Assembly (NCBI RefSeq): GCF_000023145.1
Contig: NC_012704.1
Span: 434,001-498,000, forward strand
Reading direction: 5' to 3'
From: Corynebacterium kroppenstedtii DSM 44385
Lineage (GTDB): Bacteria > Actinomycetota > Actinomycetes > Mycobacteriales > Mycobacteriaceae
Length of the DNA stretch: 64,000 nucleotides
Part shown: positions 25,149-32,585 of the stretch, piece after piece
How the letters are laid out: every line of letters begins with the position of its first letter
Position numbering within the stretch: the first letter of the stretch is position 1
Position numbers and translations under genes: made by a program
Notes under the pieces: generated by a model
Databases searched by the model: none
What the model was told of the DNA's origin: nothing
What the model saw: the letters and a program-made list of their open reading frames with translations, nothing else

Positions 25149-26564
25149 ATGAGCTCCTCTCCAGTTCGGATCGTCGAACCCAAAAAAGAGAAAAAAGATA
25201 AGTCCCACTGGCTTTATATCTCTGTCATTGTTGCCGTTCTTGCGGGCGTCATTCTGGGGCTTGTTGCTCCAGACGTGGCGGTCAAATTCGAGTTATTAGG
25301 AAAACTCTTTGTCGCCTTGATCAAAATGATGATCGCGCCCGTTATTTTCTGCACGATCGTGCTGGGGATCGGCTCTGTTCGAGCAGCAGCATCGGTGGGA
25401 CGGGCCGGCGCAATTTCGCTCGTGTATTTCATCGTCATGTCGACGTTCGCCCTGGCCATCGGCCTCGTCGTCGGCAATATCGTTAAACCCGGATCCAGCT
25501 TGGCTATGCCAGAGGCTGGGTCGGGAATGTCGTTTGTCGATAACAATAAAGAAGCCGCTCATGGGCTGAGCGGGTTCGTTATGTCCGTTATCCCGGATAC
25601 GTTATTCTCCTCGCTGACCAGCGGTTCTGTTCTTCAGGCCTTGTTTATTGCACTCCTGTGTGGCTTTGCTATTCAGTCGATGGGCAAAGCGGGGGAGCCT
25701 TTATTATCCGCCATTGCTCAGGTTCAAAAGCTTGTTTTTAAAGTTCTGATGATGGTTCTGTGGACAGCCCCTATTGGTGCTTTCGGCGCCATTTCCTGGG
25801 TTGTGGGGTCCACCGGTTTCGACGCCGTCAAGCAGCTCGTTTTGTTGATGCTGTGCTTCTATGTCACCTGCGTGATTTTCATTTTCGGAGTATTAGGTCT
25901 GGTTCTCTATGCCTTTACCCGTTTCAATATCTTCAAGTTAGTGAAGTATTTAGCCCGCGAGTATCTCCTCATTTTCGCGACGTCGTCGTCAGAGTCCGCG
26001 CTGCCCACGTTGATTCGCAAGATGGAGCACGTGGGTGTTGATAAATCTACCGTGGGTATCGTCGTTCCAACCGGTTATTCGTTCAATTTGGATGGCACCG
26101 CAATTTACCTCACGATGGCGTCGATTTTTATTTCCGACGCTATGCACAAACCCCTTAACTTGGGTGAACAAATTGGGCTTTTGGTGTTCATGATGATTGC
26201 GTCCAAGGGGGCCGCTGGCGTTTCTGGTGCCGGACTAGCAACCCTGGCTGGTGGGCTCCAGGCACACCGGGCTGAGCTGTTGGATGGTGTCGGGATCATC
26301 GCTGGTATCGACCGTTTCATGTCTGAAGCCAGGGCTTTGACGAACTTCGCCGGCAACTCCGTGGCGACGCTGGTTGTGGGCGTCTGGACCCACACGGTCG
26401 ATAGAAATCGTGTTAACGCCGTGTTGTCCGGTGAGATTCCGTACGTGGAGACTCCGGAAGATATGGAGTCGGACGTGAACCTCCGCAATCCTTCCGTGAA
26501 GAACCCCGCCGACAAACTTCAACCCACGCCTCAGGTGGATGTCGACGAGTATCAGCGCGCCTAA
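25149..26564 (+). CDS. dctA: Dicarboxylate/cation symporter DctA
   Basis: A 471-residue DAACS-family (GltP/DctA) uptake carrier with eight helices and re-entrant loops. The serine-rich loop FATSSSESALPTLI, GYSFNLDGTAIYLTMA and the MSEARALTNFAGNSVAT segment bind substrate and cations. It probably imports succinate, fumarate or malate with Na+ or H+. Its place between ptrB and a glutathione-peroxidase-like gene matches dctA in C. glutamicum, which supports the name over a glutamate carrier. The C-terminal ~40 residues are polar. Confidence 0.85.
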   Translation: MSSSPVRIVEPKKEKKDKSHWLYISVIVAVLAGVILGLVAPDVAVKFELLGKLFVALIKMMIAPVIFCTIVLGIGSVRAAASVGRAGAISLVYFIVMSTFALAIGLVVGNIVKPGSSLAMPEAGSGMSFVDNNKEAAHGLSGFVMSVIPDTLFSSLTSGSVLQALFIALLCGFAIQSMGKAGEPLLSAIAQVQKLVFKVLMMVLWTAPIGAFGAISWVVGSTGFDAVKQLVLLMLCFYVTCVIFIFGVLGLVLYAFTRFNIFKLVKYLAREYLLIFATSSSESALPTLIRKMEHVGVDKSTVGIVVPTGYSFNLDGTAIYLTMASIFISDAMHKPLNLGEQIGLLVFMMIASKGAAGVSGAGLATLAGGLQAHRAELLDGVGIIAGIDRFMSEARALTNFAGNSVATLVVGVWTHTVDRNRVNAVLSGEIPYVETPEDMESDVNLRNPSVKNPADKLQPTPQVDVDEYQRA

Positions 26565-26592
26565 ATACGACTAAATATTTCTAGATATTCTG

Positions 26593-26617
26593 CCCCCAGA
26601 CACGCGTACTCTGGGGG
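26593..26617. promoter_or_regulatory. 8-bp hairpin/dyad ending 1 nt before the peroxidase start
   Basis: CCCCCAGA (26593-26600) and TCTGGGGG (26610-26617) form a perfect inverted repeat with a 9-base loop. The likely -10 box TACTCT (26607-26612) overlaps the right arm, so this could be an operator; as RNA read through from dctA it would be a terminator-like hairpin lacking a T run. Confidence 0.5.
26607..26612 (+). promoter_or_regulatory. -10 box TACTCT, leaderless start of the peroxidase gene
   Basis: Six bases before ATG 26619. Confidence 0.45.
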
Positions 26618-26618
26618 T

Positions 26619-27107
26619 ATGAGTATTTATGACATCCCAGTAACGACGATCGAGGGTAAAGAAACAACATTGCGCTCGTGGGAAGGCCACGTTCTTTTAA
26701 TTGTGAACGTCGCTAGCGAGTGTGGTTTTACGCCGCAATATGAAGCTCTCGAGCACATTTTCGAGGAATACGCGGCGCGGGGCTTCTTCGTCATCGGCGT
26801 TCCCTGCAACCAGTTCGGTGAGCAAGAGCCCGGCTCGAATGAGGAGATCAAGGAGTTCGCGTCTTCGAAATTTGGTGTGACATTCCCGCTGCTCAGCAAG
26901 ACGGATGTGAATGGGGACAATGAGCACCCGCTCTACACCGAGTTGAAGAAAACCGCTGATAACAATGGCGAAGCGGGCGACGTGAAGTGGAACTTTGAGA
27001 AATTTGTTCTGTCGGATTCGGGGGAGGTCCTGGGTCGGTTCCGCAGCGACGTCGATCCCGAAGATGATGCCCTTCTGGATCTGATTGAGGACAACCTCCC
27101 TCTCTAG
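26619..27107 (+). CDS. mpx: Glutathione-peroxidase family thiol peroxidase (mycothiol peroxidase type)
   Basis: A 162-residue peroxidase. NVASECGFTPQY has the peroxidatic Cys, GVPCNQFGEQEP has the resolving-type Cys and catalytic Gln, and VKWNFEKFVL has the Trp-Asn pair. Corynebacteria lack glutathione, and the C. glutamicum counterpart in this gene order works with mycothiol; mycothiol synthase is encoded at 52.5 kb here. It should reduce peroxides in the cytoplasm. Gene symbol by analogy. Confidence 0.85.
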   Translation: MSIYDIPVTTIEGKETTLRSWEGHVLLIVNVASECGFTPQYEALEHIFEEYAARGFFVIGVPCNQFGEQEPGSNEEIKEFASSKFGVTFPLLSKTDVNGDNEHPLYTELKKTADNNGEAGDVKWNFEKFVLSDSGEVLGRFRSDVDPEDDALLDLIEDNLPL

Positions 27108-27191
27108 CTGGCTTTTCAATTGGTTGAGTTCCCCAACTATTCGGTAATGTTGTCGGTGGTGTAGTCAACTGACCTGATAGGGAGCGCCACT

Positions 27192-27485
27192 GTGGCTCGA
27201 GTTGTTGTCAATGTCATGCCGAAGACCGAGATTTTGGATCCGCAGGGGCAAGCAGTTCTGCGGGCGTTGGGGCGAATCGGGGTGAATGGGGTTCGCGACG
27301 TCCGCCAAGGCAAGCGTTTTGAGCTGGATGTCGACGGTTCAGTATCCGACGAGGAGCTGGACCGGTTGGCATCGACGCTTCTGGCCAATACCGTCATCGA
27401 GGATTATGACGTCGTTGCCGAGCGTGCCGATGATTCCGACGCCACCCCCGTGACCTCAACCAGCGCGAACGAGGGGGCTAACTAA
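27192..27485 (+). CDS. purS: Phosphoribosylformylglycinamidine synthase subunit PurS
   Basis: Small subunit (97 residues) that docks PurQ onto PurL in FGAM synthase. [17 protein letters not shown] followed by [12 protein letters not shown] is the family pattern. GGGAG lies 9 nt before GTG 27192. The C-terminal ~15 residues are polar and extend past the usual end. Its TAA overlaps the purQ ATG (TAATG), so the two are translationally coupled. Confidence 0.95.
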   Translation: MARVVVNVMPKTEILDPQGQAVLRALGRIGVNGVRDVRQGKRFELDVDGSVSDEELDRLASTLLANTVIEDYDVVAERADDSDATPVTSTSANEGAN

Positions 27486-28153
27486 TGCCACGTATTGGTG
27501 TGGTGACATTCCCCGGCACCCTCGACGACGGCGACGCTGCCCGCGCGGCCCGGTTGGGTGGTGCCGAGGTGGTGCGTTTATGGCACGCTGACGCCGACCT
27601 GAAAGGCGTCGATGCTGTGATCGTGCCGGGCGGTTTTTCGTACGGGGATTATCTCCGAGCGGGCGCTTTGGCAAGCTTAGCGCCGGTGATGGGTGAGGTC
27701 GTGCGACGAGCTCACCAGGGACTTCCCGTACTAGGTATTTGCAACGGGTTCCAGATTTTGCAAGAGGCAGGCCTTCTTCCAGGAGCGTTAACCAGGAATA
27801 AGGGCCTGCATTTTCATTGTGTGGACACATACTTGCAGGTAGAACGCACATCCACCCCGTGGACTGCCGGTTTCACACAGGGCCAGAAGATTTTGGTGCC
27901 GGCCAAGCACGGTGAGGGCCGTTTCCAAGCGCCCGCGGAGACGATTTCTCAGTTGGAAGACGAAGGTCGCGTCGTCTTTCGATATACCGATAATTTCAAT
28001 GGCTCAGTGAATGCCATTGCCGGGGTGTCCAGTGCCGACGGTCGTGTCGTCGGGCTCATGCCGCATCCGGAGCACGCGGTGGAATTGCTGACGGGCCCGT
28101 CAACGGATGGGTTGGGTTTGATTCATTCGGTTCTTGATTCGGTGGGAGTGTAA
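27485..28153 (+). CDS. purQ: Phosphoribosylformylglycinamidine synthase subunit PurQ (glutaminase)
   Basis: A 222-residue class I glutamine amidotransferase that releases ammonia from glutamine for PurL. The nucleophile Cys is in [11 protein letters not shown] and the His/Glu pair in [22 protein letters not shown] starts the protein as usual. It overlaps purS by 1 bp and is followed by purL 3 bp later: a tight purSQL operon. Confidence 0.97.
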   Translation: MPRIGVVTFPGTLDDGDAARAARLGGAEVVRLWHADADLKGVDAVIVPGGFSYGDYLRAGALASLAPVMGEVVRRAHQGLPVLGICNGFQILQEAGLLPGALTRNKGLHFHCVDTYLQVERTSTPWTAGFTQGQKILVPAKHGEGRFQAPAETISQLEDEGRVVFRYTDNFNGSVNAIAGVSSADGRVVGLMPHPEHAVELLTGPSTDGLGLIHSVLDSVGV

Positions 28154-28156
28154 GCG

Positions 28157-30745
28157 ATGGTGAACCAAGCGAATAAGAACCAAACGAATAAGACTGACAT
28201 GAATACCGAGGATGACCAGATGCTCAAGTCCACAGAGACTGCGCGCACCGACGCGGGCGCTGACAATGCGGCCGCTGATAATGCAGTCGAAAGTTTTACG
28301 GCTGCTCAGGTGAATGACACGGTTGCTGCCGCTCAGTCGGACCCGGATGCGTCGCAACCCTATGCGTCATTGGGCTTGAAGGACGACGAATACGCCCGAA
28401 TTAAAGATATTTTGGGCCGACGTCCTACCGATGCGGAATTAGCAATGTATTCCGTCATGTGGTCGGAGCACTGTTCTTATAAGTCCTCCAAAGTGCATCT
28501 TCGTTACTTTGGCGAAACGATGACAAAAGAAATGTCGTCGAAAATTCTGGCCGGCATTGGCGAAAACGCCGGTGTGATTGATATTGGCGACGGCAACGCG
28601 GTGACTTTCCGCGTGGAATCCCACAATCACCCCTCCTATGTCGAACCGCATCAGGGCGCGGCGACGGGCGTCGGCGGAATTGTCCGCGACATCATGGCCA
28701 TGGGCGCCCGCCCGATCGCCGTCATGGACCAGCTGCGTTTCGGCCCAGCCGATGCGGCGGATACCCAGCGCGTTCTCCCCGGGGTGATTGACGGTGTGGG
28801 CGGTTACGGCAACTGCCTGGGCTTGCCGAACATCGGTGGAGAAACCGTCTTCGACGAGTCCTATGCCGGAAATCCGTTGGTGAATGCTCTGTGCATTGGG
28901 ACGTTAAAAGTGGACGATCTCAAGTTGGCCTTCGCCTCTGGTAAGGGGAACAAAGTGATGCTCTTTGGTTCCCGAACAGGACTGGACGGCATTGGCGGAG
29001 TATCCGTCTTAGCGTCAGACACTTTCGAAGATGGCGCTGAGCGAAAACTGCCGTCGGTTCAGGTGGGCGACCCCTTTGCCGAAAAGGTCCTCATCGAATG
29101 TTGCCTGGATCTGTATCACGCCGGGATCGTCGTCGGGATTCAGGACTTGGGCGGCGCGGGATTGTCCTGCGCAACATCCGAGCTCGCTGCTGCCGGGGAC
29201 GGCGGCATGGAGGTCAACCTCGACGCGGTGCCGCTGCGCGCGGAGAACATGACTGCGGCCGAGATCCTGTCGTCGGAGTCCCAGGAGCGCATGTGTGCCG
29301 TCGTCACCCCGGAGAACGTTGATCGTTTCCGGGAGATCTGCGCCCATTGGGACGTGACCTGCGCGGAGATCGGCGAGGTCACGGATGGTGATCATCTGGT
29401 CATTCGCCACCACGGCCAGGTTGTGGTGGATGCGCCGGCGCACACGATTGCGCATCAGGGGCCTGTCTATGATCGCCCCTATGAGCGTCCCGATTGGCAG
29501 GACGACCTGCAAGAACCCGGTGTCGAGACTAAGGGGTTTGCCCGCACTCAGGGTGCCGACGAGTTGCGCGAGACGTGGCTTCGCATGGTTGCTTCCCCCG
29601 CATTGTGTTCGCGCGCGTTCATCACCGAGCAGTATGACCGCTACGTCATGGGGAACACAGTGGAGGCACAGAACGCCGACGCCGGAGTGTTGCGCATCGA
29701 CGAATCCACCGGCCGCGGCGTTGCCGTGTCGGCGGACGCGTCGGGGCGGTACACGAAGCTCGATCCGAACATGGGGGCCCGCCTGGCTTTGGCGGAGGCC
29801 TACCGCAACGTTGTTGTGACGGGCGCCCGTCCGGTGGCGGTGACCAACTGCCTCAACTTCGGTTCCCCGGAGGACCCCGCCGTCATGTGGCAGTTCCGTG
29901 AGGCCGTGCATGGCCTTGCCGATGGTGCCCGTGAACTGGGCATTCCCGTGTCAGGCGGCAACGTGTCGTTCTATAACCAGACGGGGTCGGAGGCGATCTT
30001 GCCGACGCCGCTCGTTGGTGTTGCGGGCGTCGTGACCTCGGTGGATCACCACATCAACCACCTCCTTGGTGGCTTAACGACGGAACGCTCGGCCTTCCCC
30101 GAGAGTGAATCGGATGCTGGCGATGATTCATCGGCGTCGACGTCGGGATCGGCCAATGACCAGTTCGAAGAGCTGTATCTCTTGGGTGAGACCCATGATG
30201 AGCTGGGCGGTTCCATCTGGCAGCAAGTGAAACATAACGCGCTTTCGGGGCTTCCTCCGCAGGTCGATTTGGCAGCGACGTCGGCCCTGGCTGATTTCTT
30301 CTGCGATCAGGCTGATCCCGACACGCCGCGGGTTGTCACTGCCGCGCACGACCTGTCCGAAGGCGGACTTGCGCAGGCCCTGGCCGAATTGGCGATGATC
30401 TCTGGCGTCGGCATGGACGTGGATGTGTCCAAGGTTCACGCGGATCCCTGTGTCGCGCTGTTTTCGGAATCAGCTAACCGAGTCGTGGTCGCCTGCGCCC
30501 ATGGAGACGGTGACAAGCTAGTTTCTCTTGCGAAACGCTGTGGCATCCCTGTGCTGCGGTTGGGTTCTGTGACCTCACGCGCATGTGGGTCTTCACAGGA
30601 AACGTCCGCTCAAGTACGGGTCAGGGTTAGCACTGATGAAGCAGATGAGATCATGCTCCCTGTCTCAGAATTGAGAGAGGCCTGGACAAGTACGTTGCCC
30701 AAGCTCTTTGCTCACGCAGCGGGTGCGAACTCTGTAGTGGAATAA
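28157..30745 (+). CDS. purL: Phosphoribosylformylglycinamidine synthase subunit PurL
   Basis: Synthase subunit making FGAM from FGAR, ATP and ammonia. [49 protein letters not shown] and the later [15 protein letters not shown] are conserved. At 862 residues it is ~100 longer than usual: an N-terminal extension of ~60 residues rich in N, D, T, A precedes [14 protein letters not shown], and a Ser/Asp/Ala-rich insert (about residues 648-675) interrupts the second half. The codon frame is continuous, so these are probably real linkers. ATG 28199 is an alternative start. Confidence 0.96.
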   Translation: MVNQANKNQTNKTDMNTEDDQMLKSTETARTDAGADNAAADNAVESFTAAQVNDTVAAAQSDPDASQPYASLGLKDDEYARIKDILGRRPTDAELAMYSVMWSEHCSYKSSKVHLRYFGETMTKEMSSKILAGIGENAGVIDIGDGNAVTFRVESHNHPSYVEPHQGAATGVGGIVRDIMAMGARPIAVMDQLRFGPADAADTQRVLPGVIDGVGGYGNCLGLPNIGGETVFDESYAGNPLVNALCIGTLKVDDLKLAFASGKGNKVMLFGSRTGLDGIGGVSVLASDTFEDGAERKLPSVQVGDPFAEKVLIECCLDLYHAGIVVGIQDLGGAGLSCATSELAAAGDGGMEVNLDAVPLRAENMTAAEILSSESQERMCAVVTPENVDRFREICAHWDVTCAEIGEVTDGDHLVIRHHGQVVVDAPAHTIAHQGPVYDRPYERPDWQDDLQEPGVETKGFARTQGADELRETWLRMVASPALCSRAFITEQYDRYVMGNTVEAQNADAGVLRIDESTGRGVAVSADASGRYTKLDPNMGARLALAEAYRNVVVTGARPVAVTNCLNFGSPEDPAVMWQFREAVHGLADGARELGIPVSGGNVSFYNQTGSEAILPTPLVGVAGVVTSVDHHINHLLGGLTTERSAFPESESDAGDDSSASTSGSANDQFEELYLLGETHDELGGSIWQQVKHNALSGLPPQVDLAATSALADFFCDQADPDTPRVVTAAHDLSEGGLAQALAELAMISGVGMDVDVSKVHADPCVALFSESANRVVVACAHGDGDKLVSLAKRCGIPVLRLGSVTSRACGSSQETSAQVRVRVSTDEADEIMLPVSELREAWTSTLPKLFAHAAGANSVVE

Positions 30746-30785
30746 GATATTCAACTTTTTCTGGGAAGAATATCTAAGTTTTCCG
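30745..30785 (+). terminator. Terminator after purSQL
   Basis: AGATATTC (30745-30752) and GAATATCT (30768-30775) form an 8-bp stem with a T-rich 15-base loop, followed by AAGTTTTCC. The stem starts at the last base of the purL stop codon. AT-rich stem, so moderate strength. Confidence 0.45.
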
Positions 30786-30847
30786 TGACAGATTTTCTAA
30801 AGGTTATTTTTCCAAACCTGCCAGCGGGGAATACTTGAGTATAGGCC

Positions 30848-31954
30848 ATGACATTTCATGCGCTGTATACCAGTAAGTCCAAGAATCCGACCATCGAGAC
30901 CAGCTCCTTCGCACCGACGGCACAGCCATCTGATCTCAGTGCCGTCGCTGGGGGAGCCTCCGTTGGTGACACCCGCTCCGCTGTATCCACGTTGAATTCT
31001 CGTGCCGACTCGGAGCATTCAACTGTCGCTTCACGGGTGTCCACCGCCACGCAGGAGAGCTCATCTGCCACGGGGGAGAACACGCCTGCCGCGCCGGGTG
31101 ACTCAGCTCAGGGGAAAGCTGAATCCTATCATCCCACAGATCCACGCCAGGCCATCGTGGAAATCGTCATTCCCGTGTACAACGAGGCCACCTCCTTGCC
31201 CACCTCCATCCCTCACTTGGTGGAGAGTCTGTCGAGCCTGGTGCCATTCACAACAATGGTCACGATTGCTGACAATGCGTCGATCGATAACACATGGATC
31301 GTCGCGGGGGAGTTGGAGCGCCAGCTGCCGTCGGTTCGTCGCGTCCATTTGGACCAAAAAGGCCGTGGCCGGATGCTGAAGAAGGTGTGGTTGGAGTCGC
31401 AATGCGATGTTGTGGCTTATATGGATGTCGATCTCTCCACCGATCTGCATGCTTTGCTTCCGTTATTAGCGCCATTGGTTTCTGATCATTCCGATATCGC
31501 TATTGGTTCACGGTTAGCTCGGTCAGCCAATGTTATTCGTGGTTCAAAGCGTGAATTTATTTCGCGGACATATAATCACATGCTTCGTCTCATGATGTCA
31601 GCACATTTTTCCGACGCTCAATGTGGTTTTAAAGCAATGCGTACCGACGTTGCTCGCGCCATTTTGCCTCATGTCGAAGACCCCAATTGGTTCTTTGATA
31701 CGGAAGTGTTGCTCCTCGCGGAAAAAGCTGGGTACCGGATTCATGAGGTCCCCGTCGATTGGACTGATGATCCTGATTCGCGCGTTAATGTCGTCGAAAC
31801 TGCGTTGCAGGATTTGCGTGGAATGTGGAGAGTGAGACGAAATATTGCGTCTCATCGGATAAACCTTGATTCGTTCCGTCGATCGTCGAGGACATCTGAA
31901 CCCCCGGTGTTGGAGGGGGTGAAGGGTCGGCCGGAACCCCAGCAGAGTTTTTAG
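30848..31954 (+). CDS. Family 2 glycosyltransferase (polyprenyl-phosphate sugar synthase type); fused GtrA domain lost by frameshift
   Basis: A GT2 enzyme of 368 residues. After ~95 low-complexity residues comes VEIVIPVYNEATSLPTSI, DNASIDNT, YMDVDLSTDLHALLP (metal-binding DxD-like DVD) and DAQCGFKAMR, as in dolichyl/polyprenyl-phosphate hexose synthases. It would load a sugar from a nucleotide donor onto a polyprenyl phosphate carrier. The frame stops at TAG 31952-31954, inside TTTTTAG. The next frame at once continues as a GtrA membrane domain without a start codon. Removing one T from the T5 run at 31948-31952 restores a GT2-GtrA fusion (QQSFRHVWRFGIVG), a common bifunctional architecture. 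Confidence 0.8.
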   Translation: MTFHALYTSKSKNPTIETSSFAPTAQPSDLSAVAGGASVGDTRSAVSTLNSRADSEHSTVASRVSTATQESSSATGENTPAAPGDSAQGKAESYHPTDPRQAIVEIVIPVYNEATSLPTSIPHLVESLSSLVPFTTMVTIADNASIDNTWIVAGELERQLPSVRRVHLDQKGRGRMLKKVWLESQCDVVAYMDVDLSTDLHALLPLLAPLVSDHSDIAIGSRLARSANVIRGSKREFISRTYNHMLRLMMSAHFSDAQCGFKAMRTDVARAILPHVEDPNWFFDTEVLLLAEKAGYRIHEVPVDWTDDPDSRVNVVETALQDLRGMWRVRRNIASHRINLDSFRRSSRTSEPPVLEGVKGRPEPQQSF

Positions 31955-31955
31955 G

Positions 31956-32372
31956 CATGTCTGGCGATTCGGCATTGTCGGAGTCGCCTCGACGGTAGCG
32001 TATGCCGTCCTTTATTTGGCTTTCTCGGCGTTTTTACCCGCACAAGTTAACAATTTTCTGTGCCTTCTGATCACGGCAGTGTTAAATACGGCCGCCAATA
32101 GGGCATTCACCTTTGGCATATCCGGCCGAAAAAATGCGGCCAAAGATCAGCTGAGTGGTTTGGTTATTTTTCTCGTGTGTTGGTTGGTCACGTCGTCATC
32201 CCTTGTGGGGTTGTCGTGGGTGAATCCTCATGCCTCAGCAACGACAGAGTTGATCGTATTGACTGTGGCCAACGTCGTAGCCACGATCATCCGTTTTGTT
32301 GCTCTACGTGCGTACTTCTATTCATTCCGGCATAGGCATAGGCATAGGCGTCGCGCGGGTAGCAGGCAATAA
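31956..32372 (+). pseudogene. GtrA-like membrane domain, out of frame with the GT2 gene
   Basis: In the frame ending at 32372 the sequence reads HVWRFGIVGVASTVAYAVLY, then VNNFLCLLITAVLNTAANRA and two more helices: a complete four-helix GtrA domain, which helps flip or deliver polyprenyl-linked sugars. No ATG or GTG lies in frame before it (upstream TGA at 31920-31922); the only TTG, at 32016, lies inside the first helix. It is therefore the C-terminal half of the upstream gene, cut off by one base. The tail is His/Arg rich (RHRHRHRR). Confidence 0.7.
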
Positions 32373-32519
32373 ACAACCTTCTAAGCAGGGGAAAATAAGA
32401 AAGTTTTATGACAGGGACATATGCATTACACGGCGTGTTCAATCGGATTGCTAGGCAGTCTTTGGGATCACGACAAGGCCGTGTCATGACCGGCCAGATT
32501 AAAGAAGAAGGAGCATCTC

Positions 32520-32585
32520 ATGAAAACAGATGAAGTGTGCGGATTGTGTGGAAATGATCGGGCGAGAATGAGGAGAAAGAAATGA
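32520..32585 (+). CDS. Candidate 21-codon micro-ORF with a CxxC motif
   Basis: ATG 32520 follows GAAGGAG by 7-8 nt, the best ribosome site in this stretch. It encodes MKTDEVCGLCGNDRARMRRK plus a final K, then TGA, whose first two bases are shared with ATG 32582 of the glycosyltransferase (ATGA overlap). It may be a small zinc-knuckle-like peptide or a leader that couples translation to the next gene. Not supported by comparison with other genomes. Confidence 0.4.
   Translation: MKTDEVCGLCGNDRARMRRKK

Noticed and set aside
29015..29911. 298-codon minus-strand frame
   Set aside because: Lies wholly opposite purL; its length comes from GC-rich codon bias in the real gene.
32409..32534. 41-codon frame before the micro-ORF
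   Set aside because: Weak ribosome site, overlaps the better-supported 32520 frame, no recognisable features.
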